Source: Metaphire vulgaris (taxonomy: Eukaryota; Annelida; Clitellata; Crassiclitellata; Megascolecidae). Taken from it: a stretch of 64,000 bases of DNA. Below are positions 44,706 to 64,000 of the stretch, in pieces (the first letter of the stretch is position 1; each line of letters opens with the position of its first letter). The notes beneath the pieces are model-generated. The model searched no databases. It was not told where the DNA came from and saw only the letters and a list, made by a program, of their open reading frames with translations. Made by a program: the position numbers and the translations under genes. The DNA lies in assembly GCA_018105865.1 (NCBI GenBank), contig CM030868.1, positions 1,276,861-1,340,860 of the forward strand, in the 5' to 3' direction.

Positions 44706-47515
44706 ATTATTATTATCAATCTTCTATGGCAACAATATCATAATTCATAGGCCGAAACCAAGTCGAATCAAACCTTTGGGATGGTGTCATGGTTGTGAAA
44801 CAGGATTTGGTTGAATAACAAAGGATTGAGTAACCAAAGTCAGAAGACAGAAGACTTTAAAAGATCGAAGAAGCGGAGTCAAGTGAAGAATTCTCTCTCA
44901 AAACAATTAACTTCGCATGCCAATTACAGTACAGGATTCAAATCCGAAATCAATTTCTGAAATTATCTTTCTTCGGGGTAAGAACGCACAGGCAAAATTA
45001 TCCCGCACGCACGTCCCGAGTCTAGTTTTAACTCACGGCATTGACAATTATGTCCTCTCTTGTTGTATCAGCATCAAACAGCTCCTGGTGAACTTTTGCC
45101 AAAAGTGTAACTCCAATTTTGCTGACTCCATATGCAGTGTTAGGCCAGCCTGAGGCTTCATGCTTCCCAGCCTTGACATCACTACAACAAAACCCGATAA
45201 AATGTAATGTCTTAAAAACATCAGTCGTATATAAAAAACATTCTGAAATAAGACTTGAAATAACTCCATGCTAATAATAAAAAAATATTTACAAAATAAT
45301 CAAGAACAGAACCACAATAACACAGAAATGTTATTTATGGAATTAAAATTAGCAAGACATTTATAATTTCTCTGAAAACTAGAACAGGTCATTAGAGTGA
45401 CATCTTGTGAGTGACAAACATCAATAAGTATAATATAAATATATCCCGAGTGACAACGAATCAGTAACTTAGTCGCATATAATTCATATCTAAAGGAGGA
45501 TATTCATCACTAAACATGTCGTTGAAAATATAAAGAAACTGAAAAGTATTTCATTCTTCACTTACTCCACAAACTTAGTCATGAATTTGCTAATCGCATC
45601 AATGCTTTTAACCGCCTTCAGTTCGTTCCTCAACTCCTCACTGCACTTCTTCAACGACATCGTAGACACCATGCTTGACACGTGAACTACTCTGCAATAC
45701 GTCAATCAGCATGACAACATAAAGGCTTGTTTAACTGCAACCGACCCATTAGAAGTTATCCGACTTCACGATGTAATGATCTTTTTAATGACAGGCAGTT
45801 TCAAAAGGCCCATTAAATTAATAAATGCGATCATGATAAAACACACATACACTTTCAGATATATATCTGCAGAGAAATTTTAACAATGTAACACACCTGG
45901 CATGAGGCCGGAGAAGAGGAAATAGCGCCTCGGAGACGTGAAGGGTGCCCCAGTAATTTGTACGTAGGGTAACTTCTGCCTGTTCGGTAAATGGCGCAGT
46001 AGAGTTGCCCTGCACGCAAACAGCAATACTGTGTTACCAAAAGTTGTTAGAAAAAGTTGTTTCTAATTAACATAGGAAATCGATTCAAAAATTGAATGGT
46101 TGGGTGAAATAAGGAGTTAAATGCAGTTACCATCTTAATGGTGAGGTTGTCATTTGAAGGGCCCAGAGGAATAAGGAAGTAAATCCAGTTACCCCCTTAA
46201 TGGTGAAAATATCAGTTGAAGGGTCCGGTGAAATAAGAAAGTAAATGCAGTTACCCCTCTTATTGTTATTGATATTCAAACCATTGGGGGGTCGGATACA
46301 GTTACCTTCTTATTCCACCCAGCCATTCAATTCTAAATTATTATGGTTGCAACCAGGTCCGAGGAGTTTGAAGCAGTACAGTGAAGAAGTCTGAGGTACA
46401 GTGCAACAATTGAAGCAGGAGTTTTAAGTATTTAGGTCACGTACACTGCCCTGGTGTAAACAGGGCGAAAGACCTAAGCACGTACGACGATACTTTTATA
46501 AATAAAACAAAATCATCAACGGCCGACCTTGTAAGCGATACCGGCGTTGTTGATCAAAATGTCTAATCCTCCGTAGGTGTCTTGAAGGAATTTCTTAAAC
46601 TTGGCGATGCTATCCAGATCATCGATATCAAGCTGATGGAACTTTGGATGGAGTCCCTCTTTTTCCAGTTCCACAACGGCAGCCTTTCCTCTGTCAACAT
46701 CACGAGCTGCAACCGGTAAAATCACACGTTATGTGAAAGACTTATTGTGGTTGATGTCAGTTTGATTGATCGATGTAATTGATTGGTCATTGATTGATGT
46801 ATCAAATCGAAATCAAAGAACAATCAAAGAATGCAATATTCATACAATAATAACATAAGTCACTGAGTGTACAGTTAGAAACCAATAGTAAGAGAGAAAT
46901 AATAAATGGAGAGGCAGGGGAAGTGAATTGATCCCCTGTAATACATTTGCCATCCAATCACTTTCAAGAATCAATAAAACACTTTGATTTTCTAATGACA
47001 AAAATCTTAAAGTGGCAGTCCTATAAATTTAACAATGCAATCCAAATTACACAAAAGAATAATATTAATTTTTAAAAATGAAATAAATCTATCATTCACC
47101 AGTTATATAAACATCTCCACTGAACTGTTTGCACAATCCACGGACTATTCCAAACCCAACGCCTTTATTTGAACCAGTCACCTTCATAAAAAATAAATAT
47201 AAATAAATCAAATACAATCCAATTGAAAGACAGTTAAGCACAATTAATCTCATAATCAGGCTTTATAAATGATATTAAAAAAGTATCATTTTCTCATCAC
47301 TGACACCACATTCAATACTCTACATATCCAAATGACAATCTTGTGCCACTAACCTAATGTAGCCTTCAACAGATATAGGTTTCTTGAAACTTCAGAACCC
47401 ATTAACATTTCTACTTATTAAAAACTAATAAGAAAATAATACTGGAAGTCTTCCATGATACAAATAATTATATAATTTAAGCACATACCACGGCTACTCG
47501 AACAGATGACGACAT
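42945..47515 (-). CDS. Carbonyl reductase (CBR1-like SDR), 8 exons used, 276 aa
   Basis: A cytosolic NADPH-dependent short-chain dehydrogenase/reductase that reduces carbonyl compounds. Exons on the minus strand: 47515-47489, 47181-47100, 46706-46528, 46009-45897, 45691-45566, 45181-45037, then either 44339-44276 or 44218-44155, then 43039-42945. With one exon-7 version this is 831 nt in one frame. Seen: cofactor motif TGSNKGVG (11-18), TARD after strand 2 as in human CBR1, FHQLDIDDL, NNAG (89-92), catalytic Ser139 (VHVSS), Tyr193 and Lys197 (YGVSK), PGxVxTDM, and a C-terminus KGKFISDRKVSEY like CBR1's. Human CBR1 has 277 residues. All junctions are GT-AG. The tandem exon 7 pair is the odd feature. 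Confidence 0.93.
43714..43793. mobile_element. TTAA MITE copy 11
   Basis: 80 bp, both TTAAs intact, inside the last intron of the carbonyl reductase gene. Confidence 0.92.
44034..44068. repeat. (TA)n microsatellite
   Basis: About 17 TA units close to alternative exon 7b. Confidence 0.85.
44155..44218 (-). CDS. Carbonyl reductase alternative exon 7b
   Basis: 64 nt, VCPGFVATDMSSDRGGKSID-E plus one base. Acceptor ttaaaatttttgtag, donor GTTTGA. Same length, phases and ends (GTCTG...GACGAAG) as exon 7a, 57 bp away. Confidence 0.88.
44276..44339 (-). CDS. Carbonyl reductase alternative exon 7a
   Basis: 64 nt, VCPGYVNTDMTSHQGVKTID-E plus one base. Acceptor acaaattttcag, donor GTTTGT. It follows exon 6 (ending IIVNA) and corresponds to CBR1's CCPGWVRTDM loop; the Trp of human CBR1 is Tyr here and Phe in 7b. 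Using both exons would add 64 nt and break the frame. Confidence 0.9.
44619..44704 (+). repeat. Retroposon end with (ATT)n tail
   Basis: Agtggttttcacacaggctt, acttagcctcctaaaccac, tttaaatcacattattatt: the best copy of the junction also seen at 2033. Confidence 0.7.
45037..45181 (-). CDS. Carbonyl reductase exon 6: Tyr-Lys active site
   Basis: Encodes DVKAGKHEASGWPNTAYGVS then KIGVTLLAKVHQELFDADTT and REDIIVNA. The catalytic YxxxK is complete. Acceptor ttttgttgtag, donor GTGAGT, phase 0. Confidence 0.92.
45566..45691 (-). CDS. Carbonyl reductase exon 5: catalytic Ser
   Basis: VVHVSSMVSTMSLKKCSEEL then RNELKAVKSIDAISKFMTKF-V. Acceptor gtattgcag, donor GTAAGT, phase 2. Confidence 0.92.
45897..46009 (-). 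CDS. Carbonyl reductase exon 4
   Basis: GNSTAPFTEQAEVTLRTNYW then GTLHVSEALFPLLRPHA. The TNYWGT helix matches the TNFFGT region of CBR1. Acceptor ttgcgtgcag, donor GTGTGT, phase 2. Confidence 0.92.
46085..46300. repeat. Imperfect tandem repeat, about 66 bp x3, in intron 3
   Basis: Units share aaataagga-agtaaatgcagttac and cccttaatggtgaa-aat-tcagttgaagggtcc. Confidence 0.65.
46528..46706 (-). CDS. Carbonyl reductase exon 3: NNAG motif
   Basis: RDVDRGKAAVVELEKEGLHP, KFHQLDIDDLDSIAKFKKFL, QDTYGGLDILINNAGIAYK. Very close to human CBR1 in this part. Donor GTCGGC is weak but GT. Confidence 0.93.
47100..47181 (-). CDS. Carbonyl reductase exon 2: Rossmann motif
   Basis: VTGSNKGVGFGIVRGLCKQF then SGDVYIT plus one base. 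TGxxxGxG binds NADPH. Acceptor ttttttatgaag, donor GTGAAT. Confidence 0.92.
47489..47515 (-). CDS. Carbonyl reductase exon 1 (9 codons)
   Basis: ATG then SSSVRVAV and donor GTATGT, phase 0, leading exactly into VTGSNKG. Such a short first coding exon is easily missed by gene finders. The ATG context is gcgATGTCG. Confidence 0.82.
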
Positions 47516-47625
47516 CGCTCAAACTTTACAATCTAAAAACACATGAAATTTTTAAACTTAAATCTGTAAATCCATGTCTTACAACTGCATTCACAAGAGA
47601 ATCAACTATAATGTTAAATCATCAG

Positions 47626-47698
<73 letters not shown>

Positions 47699-48155
47699 GA
47701 ACGTTTCTAGCTCTAGAGTGTATATAATATATATGCAAAGTAGCAAATGCGCTAGATGTCACAAGATGTCACAAGATATTTTAGAATGAAATTTCGCTTA
47801 TAGTGAAGGATCAAAATCAATAGCCCTTATGGGGCAAACCAACTATGAAGGCACTGATATAAAGGGTAAAATTATCCAAGCTGGTGTATAGAGCCCTGTC
47901 TCTGAAAAGCCTGGGGCAAAGTGACCGCACTTTTGCAATCTGAAACTCTCTTCCCCTGTCTGCTAGAACTTCCAACAAACCAAGTATTTTCATCTCTAGA
48001 CTTTAAACACGTCTCTCCCAGTTGTCTTTTTCGCGATGCATGTCTCACCGTTTCCTTTTATGACTGATCTCTGGAAAGTCCTGATCTCTACTGGCTGGAT
48101 CAGGTCTAGCATTGATTGCTTTCGTCGAATATTAGGAACAGTGCTACAAAAGTGC

Positions 48156-48206
<51 letters not shown>

Positions 48207-49516
48207 TATTGCTCTCTCGCCGTTTCGGGCTGAGCTTCTGGCTTGACCTGGCTCTAATGCTATTTGGATTTGGTGCGCCATAGGCTGATGCTCTGGGCAT
48301 TATGATAGTGGCGCTATAGAAGCTGATTGATTATTATTATTATTATTATTATTATTATTTATGACAAACCATCCTGATTGTAAAACTGTCACTGCGTGAG
48401 ATAACATGAAAGCAAATAGTCAAGTTACAAGAAAACAAATCTTAAATCAAATCATGAGACCGACTTTATCACCAGCACACAAAAGCATGCGATCTTTTTT
48501 TTAAAAAACCTCTCAAGTGAGCTTTAAGTTAGACTTTGAACAGATTAAACTCTACTCACAAATCAGAAACTTTGCGAAAACACACAGAACTGTCCGAAAT
48601 AAACTCAGCTGCAAACGTTTAAATGGCAGATTTTGGGGTGAGAGGGTCATCGACTCATAAAAAAAATTGTGCACTATTCACAATGACTCAGCAATATTTT
48701 GAAATATCATTATGACAAGTAAAAACCACAATGGTTAGACAGAAAAACACAATTAAATATTAATTCTGTAAAATATTCTGTCGCAGATCTATGCAACAAC
48801 TTCTAATTAGTCTGTAGAATTAAACATTTAATTACCTGAAATTAAACTCGATTAAATAATACAAATTCACACATTACCCTCGATAAATGAATATTCATTA
48901 CCGCCTCGTGACTATACACGCTTAGGGGTTTTTCTGTCGTCATTGTTGTCCTTGACTTTGGCTTCGGCAAATGATCAATAATCGTGGATTACAGGGGCTC
49001 CCGTTGAAGTTTAGGCAGTTGGTAACATTTCAGGCCTCTTTACAAATATATTTTATAATTAATAATAAGCCTAGAATCCAGCGATGCTATGTTTTTGTTT
49101 ATGGTAACTTTAACCAATCATAAATCGCGTCTTACATCTCCTACGTTCAGAAACCAATCAGAAACTTCCTTTCACAGTGTAAGAGTGACAGATGCAGACA
49201 GCAGGTGCCCCAGTGCAAGGCACAGTGACTATGGGATAGAAGCCTGATGTTATTTCTTGGAGAACACCGCATGCACGGTGGGCACAGGCGGATTTTATTC
49301 AAGGCTAGGGTAGGCTTAAGCCTACCCAACTAATCCCACCAAAACAAAAAATTGTTTTTCCATCAACACCAGGTCTGTCGCGTACTGGATGGCACCCCCA
49401 GACCTCCATGCTAGCCTACCCAAATATTAACCTCTAAACCCGCCTATGACGGTGTGGGAGGAAAATCGGTTTCTTACGACATAAAAGGGGGTGCGGTGGA
49501 CCGTGGAAGCTGGCTC

Positions 49517-49667
49517 CAGTGGCGTATTTACCATTGGGCCATTTGGGCCATGGCCCCCCCTTTGGTCTTGACAAGCAAAAAAAAGGTCGTCAACTTTTTC
49601 CAAAAAGTTGTAACTTGTCAGGTCGAAAGTGTCTGCCCCCCTTACCAAAATTCTAAATACGCCACTG
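49517..49667. mobile_element. CAGTGGCGTATTTA hAT-like MITE, perfect 8-bp TSD
   Basis: Cagtggcgtatttacc...taaatacgccactg, GCTGGCTC on both sides, shared core TTGACAAGCAAAAAAAAGGT inside. Confidence 0.88.
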
Positions 49668-49744
49668 GCTGGCTCTAAACCTGTAAGATGTTGTTATATC
49701 AATATATTTGGTTGCGGAAGGAACTGAGAAAATATAGGCCTAGA

Positions 49745-49939
49745 CAGTGTTTAATCTAGACTCCTGGACTCCGGGGGGGAACTGAAAAAGCCGGGAGGGG
49801 AAACTGACAAAGCCGGGGGTAATTCTGCTAGGGGCCGCTATTAGTCCATGTAGTATTCCAAAATTTCCGGGGAAAATTTGAATTTTCCGGGGGGAGGAAA
49901 GGACAATTTCCCCCCGGAAACGGCCTGGATTAAACACTG
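49745..49939. mobile_element. CAGTGTTTAATC hAT-like MITE, perfect 8-bp TSD
   Basis: Cagtgtttaatctagactcc at the left, ggcctggattaaacactg at the right, GGCCTAGA on both sides. Reference copy for partial copies at 1119, 14030, 20954, 30553, 40205 and 63368. Confidence 0.88.
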
Positions 49940-50137
49940 GGCCTAGACCTCTTGGGCCATAATTAGGCCTACGTGGATTTTCTGGAGTCAGCAACAATTT
50001 AGAAGCAGAAAACAGATTTTGCGACTACTTAACAAGGCAGTTAATTAAGCATCGATTTCAGAATTGCGAAGGAAACGGGTAATTAGGCCTAATGCGTTCT
50101 GAGCGGCAGACACGTCTCAGGGATTATTGTCCCACTC

Positions 50138-50427
50138 CAGTGGCGGTTCCAGGATTTCTCTTTAGGGGTGGGGGATGAAATGAATTCATAGGAAATTGGT
50201 AGGGGATGAAAAGAGAAGGAAAAAATCAAAAAACTTTGCCGAAAAGGCTGACAAAAAGGCAATTTTACCCCCAATTTTACAATTTCCCCCTAATTTTCCT
50301 ACACTTTCACGAAAAAATAGGTTGACAAGCAAAATAGGTCATCCGCAGTTTTCCTCGTAATTTTACTAGGCTTAAAAGTCCGGTGGGTGGATGCATCCCC
50401 ACTCATCCCCCACGTGGAACCGCCACT
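50138..50427. mobile_element. CAGTGGCGGTTCC MITE
   Basis: Cagtggcggttccagg...tggaaccgccactg; the flanks are not duplicated. Core TTGACAAGCAAAATAGGTC present. Confidence 0.75.
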
Positions 50428-50643
50428 GCCGCTAGGCCTTTTATTATAGGAATCGGTGCAGTTTTTCCTTTGCAGCGGACAGAATATATTTAACACATAA
50501 AAGACATTGATACTGGAGACCACTTTTGTCCTTCCCGGTATAGTTCCTGACAAAGGGTGTTGTGCTACACACAAACACTCTTGAAGCCCCGTGTAGAGAC
50601 CTTAAAGTCCTAAATACAATTGTCGTGCTGAGGGACCACGTGT

Positions 50644-50836
50644 CAGTGGCGGCTCTAGGATTTGGCAAGTGGGGGGCCGTTGGGGTGGCAACTTCTAATC
50701 ATGGGGGCCAACCATTTGTTGTTTAATGTATGTAGCATTAAGCATAGGGTCCCAACTGGGGGTGGGGGGGCACTGGGGGCCAGGCACTCAATAGGGGCAC
50801 GGGCCCCCTCTGGCCCCCCCGGTGGAGCCGCCACTG
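50644..50836. mobile_element. CAGTGGCGGCTC hAT-like MITE
   Basis: Cagtggcggctctaggattt...gtggagccgccactg with flanks ccacgtgt and tcacgtgt (7 of 8). Confidence 0.88.
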
Positions 50837-51391
50837 TCACGTGTTACCAGCTTGATTTCTCTATCATAAAAACAACGCATAAGTGCATAAGACTTAGGCC
50901 TATATATAGTTAGTTATTCGCGGACATCAACGAAGCGTTTTATGGTATGCATTGATTTTGTCGACGCGACATTGGAAGAAAGAACACGGTGCCTTGTTAA
51001 CGGCTCGTCTGATGACCTGGACAATAGGCCTAATTCCGAATCGACACAGCGTTATTTCAGTCGGGTTATAATGACCTCGTTAAAGTGCGCGCTGTTACGA
51101 ATGAGAATAGAACGAAATGTTCAGAACGATGTCTTAGAGAGGCCATAAAAACAATGAAGTCGGAACAATTACTGTTCGATCAATCGGAACAAATCTCTTC
51201 GTGGTCGTTGCAGTGGCGGTTCCAGGATTTCTTGGCGGGAGCCGGGGGGGGGTGAAATGAATTCATAAAAAGTTGGTGGGGGTAATGAAAATAGAAAAGG
51301 AAAAATCAATGAACTTTGCCGAAAGGGCTGAAAAAGGAATTTTATCTCTAATTTGACCATACTTTTATCGAGAAATAGGTTAGTAGTAGAC

Positions 51392-51455
<64 letters not shown>

Positions 51456-52389
51456 CGGGAACCAAGGGGGTTTAACCCCCAACACCCCTTGGCTATGCCA
51501 CCGGCACTGGACTCCGCTTGTGAAGGCTAAATCGAAGCTTCAACAGCGGGAGTTGTAGGACCTCCCCCCCTTCCCCGCCCCATAAGACGGGTTGCCAAGG
51601 CTAAATCGATCAGAATTCCGATAACGGTGTCTTTAGTACGGTATTATTTCGGCGAATCGGACAGAAGGATGGAAAGTCACAGCCTCTCCACGGCATAAGC
51701 ATTTTGAACCTTATAGAAGGTAAGTCCCTGGCTTTAGAAAGAGAGAGCTCAGAGAGGAAATAGTTTAACGGCAATAGCTACAGGGATATTTCTAGGATTG
51801 TGAATTATTTGGGGGGGGGGGTTCGCCCTCAAATGGGGGGCGGGTGTCCGGAGCTAATTAGTATGCATTTTGTATGCATACCATTGTCACATTACCAAAT
51901 TTGGGGGTGTCGACCTCAAATTGGGGGGTGTTGGGGGGTGTAAAATATCCCTGTTCTCAACTGCTATTTCTGTTGACAAATTATTGTCTAGAAAATAACT
52001 CATTACGCAACTGTGTCGCATTTCGAGCGCTGTAGAATAAAATTGAATCGGAGGGTATTGACAATCCTTGCAAGATTTTACGCAATGATGAAGGAACATC
52101 AAGAATATGTGATTCTAATTGGAGTGTTTCATCATTCCGCTGAAAGTTTTGCATATCTAAGCAGCTACTGTATAGCAATAGTCCTTCCGTTGGTTAATAA
52201 AGTCATACAGAGAATCGATTTTATAATATTTCTGCCGTCTATAAAACTTGTGACACAAGGAACCAGTCATCTTAAGACACGGTTCATCTCGCGATCGTGC
52301 GGAGCCCTGTTTCAGGTCACGTGCAGAAAAATAGAGAAGACCAACATTGGTGAAAATTCTTTAGAGATTTGAAGCATCGGACATAGATA

Positions 52390-52587
52390 CAGTGGCGGCT
52401 CTAAGATTTGGCAAGTGGGGAGGCCGTTGGGGTGGCAACTTCTAATCATGGGGGGCAACCATTTGTTGTTTAATGTATGTAGCATTAAGTATAGGGTCCC
52501 AACTGGGGGGGGCACTGGGGACCACTGGGGGGGCAGGCACTCAATAGGGAGCACGGGCCCTCTGGCCCCCCGGTGGAGCCGCCACTG
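52390..52587. mobile_element. CAGTGGCGGCTC hAT-like MITE
   Basis: Same family as 50644; flanks catagata and aatagata (7 of 8). A short GATA run follows. Confidence 0.88.
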
Positions 52588-52837
52588 AATAGATAGATAG
52601 ATAGATGGATAGACCTATGCAGGAAATGTGTTTTTTGTTAGAGAATTTGGTTTATTTCTTTGAGTTTATATTTCCAAAGGGCGTTAAAATTCTACCCAAT
52701 ATTTTAATCATATATATATAGACTTTGAATTATGAAATGAGCAATTTTTGCGAATCATGTACTAATTAATTATTTGACGTTTCTTGTAGAGTATCAGCCC
52801 AGTGGTACGTCTTACATTACTACATTTGGACGTTGTA

Positions 52838-63910
<11,073 letters not shown>

Positions 63911-63928
63911 GTAAGACCCGTATTCTCT

Positions 63929-63940
63929 CTCCTCTCTCTC

Positions 63941-63982
<42 letters not shown>

Positions 63983-64000
63983 CTCTCTCTCTCTGGTCAT
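63929..64000. repeat. (CT)n and (CTGT)n array
   Basis: CT and CTGT repeats in the following intron, cut by the window edge. Confidence 0.85.

Larger units (their letters stand above)
47516..52750. other. Intergenic between the carbonyl reductase and WSC-sushi genes
   Basis: Contains ATT arrays (47626-47697, 48158-48205, 48333-48358), two plus-strand CR1/L2-like 3' ends (about 48050-48205 and 48215-48358), an inverted repeat at 49287-49446 (aggcggatttta...taaacccgccta), hAT-like elements at 49517, 49745, 50138, 50644 and 52390, a truncated gttgcagtggcggttcc element at 51211, a TAG array (51382-51454) and a CAGGG-type element (51783-51954). 48360-49000, 50840-51200 and 51955-52380 show nothing recognisable. 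No gene is evident. Confidence 0.65.

Overview
The window looks like nuclear DNA of an animal, most likely an invertebrate deuterostome (echinoderm, hemichordate or cephalochordate; I cannot choose between them from sequence alone). The reasons are phased GT-AG introns throughout, gene families typical of deuterostomes (matrix metalloproteinase with hemopexin domain, apolipoprotein-L-like, guanylate-binding-protein-like helices, carbonyl reductase, WSC and sushi modules), and a very high load of short inverted-repeat transposons, non-LTR retrotransposon ends and trinucleotide arrays. There are no bacterial-type operons and no CRISPR array.

Layout. 1-6.1 kb: repeats only. 6.1-23.1 kb (+): a complete matrix metalloproteinase gene, 9 coding exons giving 552 residues, with TATA box, signal peptide, cysteine switch, zinc site, hemopexin domain and a hydrophobic C-terminal tail. 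23.1-25.1 kb: mobile-element debris. 25.1-31.1 kb (-): an apolipoprotein-L-like exon preceded by three small phase-matched exons that resemble the C-terminal helical region of guanylate-binding proteins; I propose one chimeric gene. 31.1-37.2 kb: repeats. 37.2-38.1 kb (-): a second, shorter ApoL-like paralogue. 38.1-42.7 kb: two tRNA-derived SINEs and a broken CR1/L2-like retrotransposon. 42.9-47.5 kb (-): a complete carbonyl-reductase gene (276 residues) in which exon 7 exists as two tandem 64-nt versions that can only be used one at a time. 47.5-52.8 kb: repeats. 52.8-64 kb (+): a signal peptide, a WSC domain over two exons, a Thr/Ser-rich mucin-like exon, then at least eight sushi exons that run off the window.

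Mobile DNA. Three patterns stand out. (i) About 16 copies of an 80-bp near-palindromic element flanked by TTAA, including a back-to-back pair sharing one TTAA, point to a piggyBac-type MITE. (ii) Many other inverted-repeat elements begin CAGnGGCG, CAGGG or CAGTGTTTAA and are bounded by 8-bp target duplications (hAT type). Some are nested two and three deep, one has collapsed to only its two ends, and many different families share an internal core TGACAAGCAAAAAAGGTC. (iii) Several ATT/AAT arrays are the 3' tails of a CR1/L2-like retrotransposon or of a second repeat family.

The genes are not an operon. The MMP acts on extracellular matrix, the carbonyl reductase in the cytosol, the ApoL-like proteins probably at membranes, and the WSC-sushi product is secreted or on the cell surface. 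All exon models are read by eye and should be confirmed with transcripts.
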